A stretch of 6,946 bases of DNA. It comes from Synergistaceae bacterium. GTDB taxonomy: Bacteria; Synergistota; Synergistia; Synergistales; Aminobacteriaceae. The notes beneath the pieces were generated by a model. That model had not been told where the DNA came from. It was given only the letters and a program-made list of their open reading frames with translations, and searched no databases. The position numbers and the translations under genes were made by a program. Shown here piece after piece: positions 1 to 5,447 of the stretch; position 1 is the stretch's first letter, and each line of letters starts with the position of its first letter. The DNA lies in NCBI GenBank assembly GCA_031289165.1, contig JAITPZ010000119.1:1-6946 (forward strand), in the 5' to 3' direction.

Positions 1-1082
1 GCCGGGGTTGCGCAGGTGGCTCCACAGTGACCTCCGAAGCGCGGTTCCACCCCCAAAACCTCTTTGATGGCTCCGGAGGCGAGGCGAATTACGGGGGCGT
101 CAAGAGGAGACAGGGCTGCCGGATCCTGTCTGTTGGCTATGATAATCTCTATCGAGGCGCCGGTCCGCTTCTCCACGTCCGCGACAACCTCCTTTGCCAC
201 TGCGAGTGCCGCGTCGGGATCCGCACCGGGCAGAATTCTGCAGTCGAAGGCAAAACGCTCGACCCCGGGAACTGTGTTGATATTCGCTACGTTGGAAAAT
301 CTGCGCGTCGGCTCGAAGGTACTGCAGGCAGGATCGAAGATATCACTCGTGTCCGTGAATGCCTTATGAAAGGCGCTGTCCAGTTCTACGGACAGCAGGT
401 TTGCCACACGACACGCGTTGAGCCCCCTGTTGGGAAGGGATGCGTGAACCTGCTTTCCGTGGACCACAAACTCAATCCACAAAGGCCCTTTCTCTCCAAT
501 ATAGAGGATATCTCCCTTTTCCGTCCCGATATCCGGAACGAGGACGAGATCGTCCATGGACAGGCGACTGACCAGATGGTCGAAGCCGTAGTGGCTTCCC
601 ATTTCCTCGTCGGCGGGGAAACAGAGAACAACCTCGCGCTTCGGAGAAATACCAAGATTTTTCAGCGCGTAAAGGGCGTAGATGGAGGCCACCAATGCCT
701 GCCCGTTGTCAAGGGCGCCGCGACCGTAAACGTAGCCATCCTTCACTACGGGATCGTAGGGGTCATGGCTCCAGAGGTTTCTGTCTCCCTCGGGGACAAC
801 GTCCACATGAGATACGATCCAAAGTTTTTCATTGGTTGTTCCGGGATAGCGCGTTATGAGGCTGGGGCGTTTTCCGTCCGGAGCCGCCTCATCCCTGACG
901 AAAATCCACTCCGGCGCGGGGAGTCCAAGTTCTTTCAGAATTTTCTCGATCAGCTCGGCTTTGGCCTGTTCGCCGGTTCCCCCATTGTGAGGCGAAACCG
1001 CGGGGCATCGGACCAATTCACACAGTTTTCCGATGAGTTCTTCTTCCAGACGGTCTATTTCCGCATAAATTCTGTTCTTCAT
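1..1082 (-). CDS. M20-family metallo-hydrolase (DapE/ArgE-like), 3' end cut by window edge
   Basis: The reading frame is open from an ATG at 1082 to the left edge: 360 residues without a stop, so the gene is partial only at its C-terminus. It reads as a zinc-dependent M20 amidohydrolase/peptidase, a soluble cytoplasmic family that removes acyl groups or amino acids from small substrates. Motifs seen are SHVDVVPEG (His92 metal, Asp94 catalytic), YGRGALDNGQ (Asp125 bridging metals), ADEEMGS (Glu159 general base, Glu160 metal) and PDIGTEKG (Asp184 metal). The dimerisation (lid) domain spans roughly 195-315. The GGHCGATCA stretch near the cut matches the C-terminal Gly-rich segment of the family, and the last metal histidine should lie beyond the edge. 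The start is fixed by AGGAGGAG (1092-1099) nine bases upstream. Family members are commonly called succinyl-diaminopimelate desuccinylase, but the substrate cannot be read from sequence. Anabolic and peptide-salvage roles are both possible. Confidence 0.93.
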   Translation of the reverse strand, partial: MKNRIYAEIDRLEEELIGKLCELVRCPAVSPHNGGTGEQAKAELIEKILKELGLPAPEWIFVRDEAAPDGKRPSLITRYPGTTNEKLWIVSHVDVVPEGDRNLWSHDPYDPVVKDGYVYGRGALDNGQALVASIYALYALKNLGISPKREVVLCFPADEEMGSHYGFDHLVSRLSMDDLVLVPDIGTEKGDILYIGEKGPLWIEFVVHGKQVHASLPNRGLNACRVANLLSVELDSAFHKAFTDTSDIFDPACSTFEPTRRFSNVANINTVPGVERFAFDCRILPGADPDAALAVAKEVVADVEKRTGASIEIIIANRQDPAALSPLDAPVIRLASGAIKEVLGVEPRFGGHCGATCATP

Positions 1083-1149
1083 TAAAATTTTCTCCTCCTC
1101 GACTCTCTATCCGTTAAAAGCCTCCATATCAGCATCACACTAAATTAGC

Positions 1150-1179
1150 ATAATACAGAATTTTAGCAATCAATGTCAA
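1150..1179 (-). promoter_or_regulatory. sigma-70-type promoter of the leftward M20 gene
   Basis: Read on the minus strand, a perfect -35 box TTGACA (1179-1174) is followed after 18 bases by TATTAT (1155-1150, five of six consensus bases). Transcription would start near 1143, giving an untranslated leader of about 60 bases before the ATG at 1082. The surrounding 150 bases are markedly AT-rich compared with the genes, as expected of a promoter region. Confidence 0.75.
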
Positions 1180-1181
1180 CA

Positions 1182-1198
1182 ATTTAAGCAGGTTAAAT
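1182..1198. repeat. 17-bp inverted repeat abutting the -35 box, candidate operator
   Basis: ATTTAA, five spacer bases GCAGG, then TTAAAT form a perfect 6-bp dyad. It lies immediately upstream of the -35 box of the leftward M20 promoter, centred about 45 bases before its likely start. The position would suit an activator site or an AT-rich UP element. No regulator gene is visible in the window, so the role is inferred from position only. Confidence 0.35.
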
Positions 1199-1202
1199 GT
1201 GT

Positions 1203-1231
1203 AAATAAATAGCCTGAAATTTTATTTATTT
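1203..1231. repeat. AT-only inverted repeat in the divergent spacer
   Basis: AAATAAAT (1203-1210) and ATTTATTT (1224-1231) are exact inverted copies separated by 13 bases. As RNA this would be a weak all-A/U stem with no adjacent T tract, so it is not a convincing terminator. It may be a DNA-binding site shared by the two divergent genes, or simply a result of AT-rich composition. Confidence 0.25.
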
Positions 1232-1275
1232 CTCCTGTCAAGAAGATTTACCCGAAACAACCCTGGAGAGCCACC

Positions 1276-1305
1276 TTCCGAAGAGGGGCAGAGCGGACTT
1301 ATAAT
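1276..1305 (+). promoter_or_regulatory. possible promoter of the YgeY-like gene
   Basis: A perfect -10 box TATAAT lies at 1300-1305. The best -35 at suitable distance is TTCCGA (1276-1281, 18-base spacer), which matches only three of six consensus bases. If used, it would leave a leader of about 115 bases before the ATG at 1427. A small dyad AGAGG-T-CCTCT (1316-1326) sits just after the expected start and could be an operator. Otherwise 1232-1426 holds no gene I can support. Confidence 0.4.
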
Positions 1306-1426
1306 AGATCACGGAAGAGGTCCTCTGAAGGGGCTGATCGTGCGGAGAGCGGGCTTTTCCGATGTCGGCTTAACAAAACGACTTTTGCATGATTTTCCCA
1401 ATACATGACAGACGGAGGTGGAGCGT

Positions 1427-2689
1427 ATGAATCGCGGCAGGAGCACTGACAGGTACGAAAACGACCTTGTCGCTTTTGCGCAGGTTCTTGTGCGAGCACA
1501 AAGCGTTTCCGGGCACGAGGGCGACGTGGCCAGGCTCACGGAGGCAAAAATGAGAGAGTTGGGCTACGACGAGGTGTTCATCGATCGAATCGGAAACGTG
1601 GTTGGAAGGATCGGGAACGGGGAAAAAACGATTCTGTTCGACTCCCACATGGACACGGTGGAGGTCGTCGACGCGGAAGCGTGGAAGTTTCCTCCCTTCG
1701 GCGGAGATATCGTGGAGGGGCGGCTTTATGGGCGGGGATCGGTGGACATGAAATCGGCGCTGGCCGCGTCGCTCTACGCCCCCATTCTCGCGAGGGAGGC
1801 GGGCTGCATTGCGGGCCGGACCGTTTACGTCACCGCCACGGTCTGTGAGGAATTCTGCGACGGAGAAAACCTGAAAGTTCTCTTTGGAGAGCGCGGGCTG
1901 AGGCCGGACTGGGTGGTCATCTGCGAGCCCTCCGACAACGTCGTCACGCTCGGACACAAGGGCAAGGCGCAGGCGCTCGTGACGACGCACGGCATTTCTG
2001 CCCACGGCTCGGCTCCCGAGAAGGGCCTCAACGCGGTCTACGAGATGGCGGAGATCATCCAGCGCGTGGAGCGCCTGAATGCCCGTCTGACGGCGTCCGG
2101 AACCCCGCACGGCACCATCGTGCTCTCCGATATTTCCAGCGTCAGCGCGTCGCTCAACGCGGTGCCCTCAGAGTGCTCCATTTACCTTGACAGACGATTG
2201 GTTCCGGGTGAGACCGAGGAGGACGTCAGGGGGGAAATGAACGACCTGATCGCCGGGAAAAAAGCCGCATGGCAGCTCGGAACTCTGAAACGCACGACGT
2301 GGACGGGGGCGGAGCTGACATATGAGCCCCTGCACGCGGCCTGGAAAATCGACGAAAACCACGAACTCGCCCGAGCCTGCAGAGCGGCCTTCACGGAGGT
2401 GTTCGGAGCTCCTCCGAACAGATACGATTTCTGGGATTTCAGCACCAACGCCGTAACGCCCGTGAGCATGGGGATTCCCGTGATCGGTTTCGGCCCGGGG
2501 GAATATAAGCTGGCGCACATGCGCGACGAAAGCTGCGAGGTCGAAAAAATAAAGTCCGCCTGCCGCTTCTATGCGTCCCTCATCGGTAAAATCGGGGCAT
2601 CCAAATTACTGAACGGCGACCGGATGCCCGAACGCCAAAATTGTTTTCGAAATATGGCAATCCATAATATGAAAATTCTTAATCTTTAA
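1427..2689 (+). CDS. ygeY: YgeY-family M20 hydrolase (selenium-metabolism-linked type)
   Basis: A 420-residue M20 zinc hydrolase. It resembles the YgeY branch that I recall from E. coli and anaerobes, where it is encoded near selenium-dependent purine-catabolism genes. The physiological substrate of that branch is not firmly established. Visible motifs are DSHMDTV (His74 metal, Asp76 catalytic), YGRGSVDMKS (Asp107), VCEEFCDG (Glu141 base, Glu142 metal), CEPSD (Glu167 metal), SAHGSAPEKG (His193 in the lid domain), DRRLVPGET, FSTNAV and IGFGPGEYKLAHMRDE (His364 metal). All expected catalytic and metal residues are present. A GTG at 1418 is possible, but GGAGG (1414-1418) sits eight bases before the ATG at 1427, so I chose that start. 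The conserved fold ends near residue 390. The last 30 residues are an unusual AT-rich extension running to within five bases of the convergent neighbour. No selenium gene lies in this window. Confidence 0.9.
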   Translation: MNRGRSTDRYENDLVAFAQVLVRAQSVSGHEGDVARLTEAKMRELGYDEVFIDRIGNVVGRIGNGEKTILFDSHMDTVEVVDAEAWKFPPFGGDIVEGRLYGRGSVDMKSALAASLYAPILAREAGCIAGRTVYVTATVCEEFCDGENLKVLFGERGLRPDWVVICEPSDNVVTLGHKGKAQALVTTHGISAHGSAPEKGLNAVYEMAEIIQRVERLNARLTASGTPHGTIVLSDISSVSASLNAVPSECSIYLDRRLVPGETEEDVRGEMNDLIAGKKAAWQLGTLKRTTWTGAELTYEPLHAAWKIDENHELARACRAAFTEVFGAPPNRYDFWDFSTNAVTPVSMGIPVIGFGPGEYKLAHMRDESCEVEKIKSACRFYASLIGKIGASKLLNGDRMPERQNCFRNMAIHNMKILNL

Positions 2690-2694
2690 CGCTG

Positions 2695-3687
2695 TCATCC
2701 GTTCGCCGCTCTGTTGCGGTAAACCGCGCCATCCAAATACCGGACGGCGCGGGCGCCGTTTCGCAGGTGCATCAGATGCGAGAGCGTTTCGCTCATGGCG
2801 AACCTCTTTTGTGTGGGGGAAAATTTTTTCCAGAGCAGGCCCCTAACCGACCACGAAAGATGAGCGGCGATCTCGTAAGCGGTCAGGCCCGGTTCTTTCG
2901 ACATCACCGCGAGGATCTCGTTCAGACGCTGCTCGTGGTGCACTTTTAGCTCGTCGATACGTTCAGAGAGTCCCCGATTTGCGTGGCGGTGAGCGGGGAA
3001 AACGTGCTCCGCCGCAAGCCGGCGAACCTTGTCCAGGCTCGTCAGGTAATTCGCGAGGGCCGTATCCCCATCTTTCCGGACACCGATGTTCGGAGTGATA
3101 TCGCAGAGGACGTGGTCGCCGGCGAAAAGCAGCTTTTCGCGTTCCAGCCAGAGACAGGTATGCCCCGGCGAATGGCCCGGAGTATGCACGCAGCGAAACA
3201 GACAATTCCCCAGCCTCAGTTCGGTCCCATCCTCCACCGGCGTGACCGGGAAGACGGTACGGGGAGCGTAAATCCTCGCCTGATTGCCGTCGGACTGCAA
3301 AGCCATTTCGCTTTCCGGAAAGCCCTCGCTGAGATAGAATTTTTCCATCTTTACCCAGTGTGCGCCCGACAGGATATACCGAAAAAGATCATGGTCGATT
3401 TTGCTCATGCGGACTTTCGAGCCGGCCTTCACGCACTGTTCGGCCAGCCCGATATGGTCGCTGTGAATATGGGTCAGGAAAAGGACCGCGCCATCGAGGG
3501 ATATTTTCAGCTCCTCCAGCCCCGCTTCAAAAGCCGCCCGGCACTCGGGGCGATTGAACCCGGTATCGACGATCAGCACCTCGCCGCCGCTTTTCACCAC
3601 ATGACAGTTCAAATATTTCAATGGATTTTGAGGGAGAGGCACCTCGATCCGGTATATTTCCGGATTATCGTAAACTTTTGCAACCAT
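2695..3687 (-). CDS. MBL-fold metallo-hydrolase with C-terminal winged-helix domain
   Basis: A 330-residue metallo-beta-lactamase-fold hydrolase. The zinc site is complete: THIHSDH (His73, His75, Asp77, His78), TPGHSPGH (His172), FAGDH (Asp191) and FPAHRH (His233). DTGFN near residue 41 is the conserved strand-turn before it. Residues about 250-330 form a separate helical domain (SerIle-type helices, a Trp-Lys-Lys-Phe segment, then AMSETLSHLMHL) resembling the winged helix appended to LACTB2-like proteins. Members of this broad group hydrolyse thioesters, phosphodiesters or lactones, and the substrate here is unknown. Nothing suggests antibiotic resistance. No signal peptide is seen, so it is probably cytoplasmic. 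An upstream in-frame ATG exists at 3717, but GGAGG lies seven bases before the ATG at 3687, which is therefore preferred. It converges on the YgeY-like gene and is divergent from the sulfite reductase operon. Confidence 0.92.
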   Translation of the reverse strand: MVAKVYDNPEIYRIEVPLPQNPLKYLNCHVVKSGGEVLIVDTGFNRPECRAAFEAGLEELKISLDGAVLFLTHIHSDHIGLAEQCVKAGSKVRMSKIDHDLFRYILSGAHWVKMEKFYLSEGFPESEMALQSDGNQARIYAPRTVFPVTPVEDGTELRLGNCLFRCVHTPGHSPGHTCLWLEREKLLFAGDHVLCDITPNIGVRKDGDTALANYLTSLDKVRRLAAEHVFPAHRHANRGLSERIDELKVHHEQRLNEILAVMSKEPGLTAYEIAAHLSWSVRGLLWKKFSPTQKRFAMSETLSHLMHLRNGARAVRYLDGAVYRNRAANG

Positions 3688-3745
3688 CGGCGTTCCTCCG
3701 GATACGGACATCGTCAATAGATGCCGCGCACTCTGAAATACCGCG

Positions 3746-3754
3746 ATTATATCA
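3746..3754 (-). promoter_or_regulatory. extended -10 promoter of the MBL-fold gene
   Basis: Read leftward, TGATATAAT is a perfect TATAAT preceded by the TG-N motif of an extended -10 element. The region where a -35 box would lie (about 3769-3775) is GC-rich and does not match TTGACA, which is typical of extended -10 promoters. The leader to the ATG at 3687 would be about 50 bases. Confidence 0.6.
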
Positions 3755-3857
3755 CTCCACCGGCCCGCGCTCGCCGGTCATGGAGAGCCGGAGCCGCGGA
3801 GCCCGCGAAATCGCTGCGAAGCCGGACAGGGAGAAGCTCAGAATCCTGAACGGCGTA

Positions 3858-3886
3858 TTGACAAAAATCGACCGCGACAGCATAAT
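3858..3886 (+). promoter_or_regulatory. sigma-70-type promoter of the sulfite reductase/TusA operon
   Basis: A perfect TTGACA (3858-3863), a 17-base spacer and CATAAT (3881-3886, five of six) form a strong consensus promoter with a start near 3893. The leader to the GTG at 3971 is about 78 bases. A weaker alternative uses TATGAT (3911-3916) as -10 with TTCATT (3888-3893) as -35, and would start near 3923. The rest of the divergent spacer (3755-3857) is GC-rich and shows no supportable gene. Confidence 0.72.
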
Positions 3887-3927
3887 TTTCATTATTTCTA
3901 ATATATTTAGTATGATATTTGACAGGA

Positions 3928-3939
3928 CACGCCGGCGTG
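3928..3939. repeat. 12-bp perfect palindrome, candidate operator
   Basis: CACGCCGGCGTG equals its own reverse complement. It lies in the untranslated leader of the sulfite reductase operon, about 35 bases after the main predicted start and about 5 after the weaker alternative start. Its gapless symmetry suits a dimeric repressor site better than an RNA hairpin, which could form only four base pairs with a CCGG loop. The regulator is unknown. Confidence 0.4.
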
Positions 3940-3970
3940 GAAGGTTTTGTATCGGGAGGGGGAGTTTCGC

Positions 3971-4837
3971 GTGGCGGAGGCGGATTACAAAGCGCTCAAG
4001 AGCGGCGGCTTCATGCGCCAGAAACAGAAGGATAATTTTTCTATGCGGCTCAAGGCGGTCGGCGGGAATTTTACGGCCGAACAGCTAGTTACGATCGCGA
4101 ACGTGTCTGAGAAATACGGCGATGGACATGTGCACCTGACCTCGCGTCAGGGGATCGAAATTCCCTTCATAAAACTCGGGGATATCGACGCCGTAAAATC
4201 GGCGCTGGAGGCGGGCGGAGTCTCGGTGGGCGTCTGCGGCCCACGGGTGCGCACCGTGACGGCCTGCCAGGGAAACGCGATCTGCCCGAGCGGTTGCATC
4301 GACACCTCCACGCTGGCCAGGGAGATATCCGAGCGGTACTTTGGGAGAGAGCTGCCCCATAAGTTCAAGTTCGGCGTGACCGGCTGCCAGAACAACTGCC
4401 TCAAGGCGGAGGAAAACGACATCGGCGTGAAGGGGGGCTACCGGGTCAGATGGGAAAAGGAAGCCTGCATCCTTTGCGGCGTCTGCATTAAGGCCTGCCG
4501 GACGAAAGCCCTGTCGCTCTCCGGCGATCGTATCGACTTGGACGGAACAAAATGCAGCGACTGCGGAAGGTGCGTCAAATCCTGCCCGACAGAAGCATGG
4601 AAGGGAGAATCCGGCTATATCCTTTCCTTCGGAGGCACCTTCGGCAATTTGATCGCGAAGGGCAACGAGCTTTTTCCGATCATCGAGGACAAAGAGGCGC
4701 TTTTCCGGATCACCGACGCCGCGCTCGATTTCTTCTCGGAACACGCGAGGCCCGGCGAGCGGTTTCGCGTCGCCATCGATCGCGACGGCTGGGATACTCT
4801 GAAGACCTCGCTGGAGAGGGCTCTCCATGCCCGGTGA
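3971..4837 (+). CDS. siroheme sulfite reductase-like protein with 2x[4Fe-4S] ferredoxin domain
   Basis: A 288-residue small nitrite/sulfite reductase-like protein, resembling AsrC and low-molecular-weight anaerobic sulfite reductases. It would catalyse six-electron reduction of sulfite to sulfide in the cytoplasm. Residues about 20-85 are the ferredoxin-like substrate/siroheme half-domain, with Arg26 and Arg59 (HLTSRQG) where siroheme-contacting arginines occur. Residues about 90-155 hold the siroheme-linked cluster motif C-x5-C (Cys99, Cys105) and C-x3-C (Cys139, Cys143), with Lys131 and Lys133 (HKFKFG) resembling the catalytic lysine pair. Residues 160-212 carry two C-x2-C-x2-C-x3-C ferredoxin sites (Cys166/169/172/176 and Cys195/198/201/205). 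An upstream TTG at 3947 is in frame, but GGGAGGGGG (3954-3962) precedes the GTG at 3971 by eight bases, so that start is chosen. No AsrA or AsrB electron-input subunit is adjacent. Nitrite or another oxyanion cannot be excluded as substrate. Confidence 0.9.
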   Translation: MAEADYKALKSGGFMRQKQKDNFSMRLKAVGGNFTAEQLVTIANVSEKYGDGHVHLTSRQGIEIPFIKLGDIDAVKSALEAGGVSVGVCGPRVRTVTACQGNAICPSGCIDTSTLAREISERYFGRELPHKFKFGVTGCQNNCLKAEENDIGVKGGYRVRWEKEACILCGVCIKACRTKALSLSGDRIDLDGTKCSDCGRCVKSCPTEAWKGESGYILSFGGTFGNLIAKGNELFPIIEDKEALFRITDAALDFFSEHARPGERFRVAIDRDGWDTLKTSLERALHAR

Positions 4838-5069
4838 CTGCGTCGTGGACCAGACCGTCGACATCACCGACGTTGTCTGTCCCGTCACCTTCGTTAAGGC
4901 AAAGGTGGCGCTGGAGGAACTCGACGACGGACAGGTGCTCTCCATTCGAATGAACGATGGCGAGCCCGTGCGGAACGTGCCGCGCAGCATCAGGGACGAG
5001 GGGCACGAAATCCTGAAGCTGATCGACAACGGAGACTCGACCTTCAGCCTGATCGTGCGAAAGGGATAA
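4827..5069 (+). CDS. TusA-family sulfur carrier / sulfurtransferase
   Basis: An 80-residue protein of the TusA (SirA/YeeD) fold: a beta-alpha-beta-alpha-beta-beta unit with the sulfur-carrying cysteine near the first helix. Cys18 lies in VVCPVTFVKAK, so the usual CPxP motif is CPxT here, a variant I recall from anaerobe paralogues. The conserved segments GQVLSI, DDGEPV-like (NDGEPVRNVPRS) and DEGHEIL follow. The start overlaps the end of the sulfite reductase gene by 11 bases, and GGAGAG (4813-4818) precedes the ATG by eight, so translation is probably coupled and the two products made together. It likely accepts or delivers persulfide sulfur, or partners the reductase. The exact acceptor is unknown. 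A YedF-like role in selenium metabolism is an alternative, but no second domain is present. Confidence 0.88.
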   Translation: MPGDCVVDQTVDITDVVCPVTFVKAKVALEELDDGQVLSIRMNDGEPVRNVPRSIRDEGHEILKLIDNGDSTFSLIVRKG

Positions 5070-5114
5070 TGCCCGGTCGCGTATTGACGGTCGCCTGACT
5101 TGTGACGGAGGGAA

Positions 5115-5127
5115 CCGGCGTCGCCGG
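5115..5127 (+). other. small GC hairpin after the TusA gene, not a clear terminator
   Basis: CCGGC (5115-5119) and GCCGG (5123-5127) can form a 5-bp stem with a GTC loop, 46 bases after the TusA stop. No T tract follows directly (the next T run begins at 5141), so it is not a canonical intrinsic terminator. It may protect the 3' end or have no function. The remaining 5070-5178 shows only a 7-base direct repeat CGGTCGC (starting at 5074 and 5088) and AT-rich sequence. Confidence 0.3.
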
Positions 5128-5178
5128 AGGAAGTGAAAACTTTTAAAAATGACTTTGCTGCATAATTTTTGGTTTTCT

Positions 5179-5207
5179 TTGCAATAGTTTTTTTAACGTG
5201 CTATTAT
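5179..5207 (+). promoter_or_regulatory. promoter of the leader peptide / PLP-enzyme transcript
   Basis: TTGCAA (5179-5184, four of six), a 17-base spacer and TATTAT (5202-5207, five of six) lie in an AT-rich stretch. The start would be near 5214, about 53 bases before the leader ORF and 234 before the PLP-enzyme gene. The long leader contains the attenuator described below. Confidence 0.65.
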
Positions 5208-5266
5208 AAAAAAGTATCGAAATTGGATTCAGAAGCGTTTCGTTTCAGGAAAAGGAGGAATCGCGG

Positions 5267-5365
5267 ATGCCCAGGGGTATCGATTTTGTGGAAGTTCGTC
5301 TGTTCGCAATGTCCATGATGATGCAAATGAGCTGCGGATCCTCGCCTGGGGCGGTCGGCGGCTGA
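5267..5365 (+). CDS. 32-residue methionine-rich leader peptide
   Basis: A short ORF from ATG 5267 to TGA 5363-5365, preceded by AGGAGG eight to ten bases upstream (within 5251-5260), a better ribosome site than most genes here. The peptide starts MPRGIDFVEVRLF. Its core is MSMMMQMSC at residues 15-23: Met at 15, 17, 18, 19 and 21, and Cys at 23. Five Met in seven codons is far above chance, and the gene it precedes makes a methionine precursor. It has the expected features of a leader peptide whose translation, not product, matters: very short, strong ribosome site, a run of control codons in the middle and a terminator just after. I infer that ribosomes stall at these Met codons when charged tRNA-Met is scarce. 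The peptide has no hydrophobic or signal-like segment. Confidence 0.82.
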   Translation: MPRGIDFVEVRLFAMSMMMQMSCGSSPGAVGG

Positions 5366-5395
5366 GTCGATCTGTGTGTCCAGCGACGGGGATCC
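5336..5395 (+). promoter_or_regulatory. antiterminator helix of the methionine attenuator
   Basis: Bases 5336-5344 (GGATCCTCG), which begin directly after the Cys codon of the leader, can pair with 5387-5395 (CGGGGATCC): nine consecutive pairs including one G-U. The second segment is most of the 5' arm of the terminator stem, so the two structures exclude each other. A competing helix joins leader codons 2-5 to the same region: CCCAGG (5270-5275) pairs perfectly with CCTGGG (5345-5350), and 5276-5281 pairs with 5337-5341 around one bulged base. The latter would free the terminator. I found these pairings by eye and computed no energies. Confidence 0.6.
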
Positions 5396-5417
5396 CTGAT
5401 GGGGTCCCCGTTTTTTT
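5386..5417 (+). terminator. intrinsic terminator (attenuator) before the PLP-enzyme gene
   Basis: An 11-bp stem ACGGGGATCCC / GGGGTCCCCGT (5386-5396 with 5401-5411, one T-G pair) with a TGAT loop is followed by a run of seven T (5411-5417). It lies 20 bases after the leader stop codon and 30 before the next ATG, on the same strand. It therefore ends the leader transcript conditionally rather than ending an operon. Confidence 0.92.
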
Positions 5418-5447
5418 ATCATCTTACGGGACGGGAGACGGAAGGAT

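Noticed and set aside
27..1085. Long open frame on the plus strand opposite the first M20 gene
   Set aside because: The minus-strand frame has all M20 metal-site motifs, a strong ribosome site and a promoter; the plus-strand translation shows no family motif.
3621..4088. Plus-strand open frame crossing the divergent spacer, including an ATG at 3780
   Set aside because: No ribosome site precedes it, it runs through the reductase promoter and into the reductase gene in another frame, and no domain is visible.
4085..5029. Minus-strand open frame opposite the reductase and TusA genes
   Set aside because: It spans two real genes with clear cysteine motifs and lacks its own ribosome site or domain.
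5115..5145. Intrinsic terminator after the TusA gene
   Set aside because: The 5-bp stem is not followed by a T tract; the T run is 14 bases downstream and short.
5214..5447. SAM riboswitch or T-box in the leader of the PLP-enzyme gene
   Set aside because: Most of the leader is occupied by the short ORF and terminator; I see no T-box TGGNACC-like motif and no multi-helix SAM-I core.
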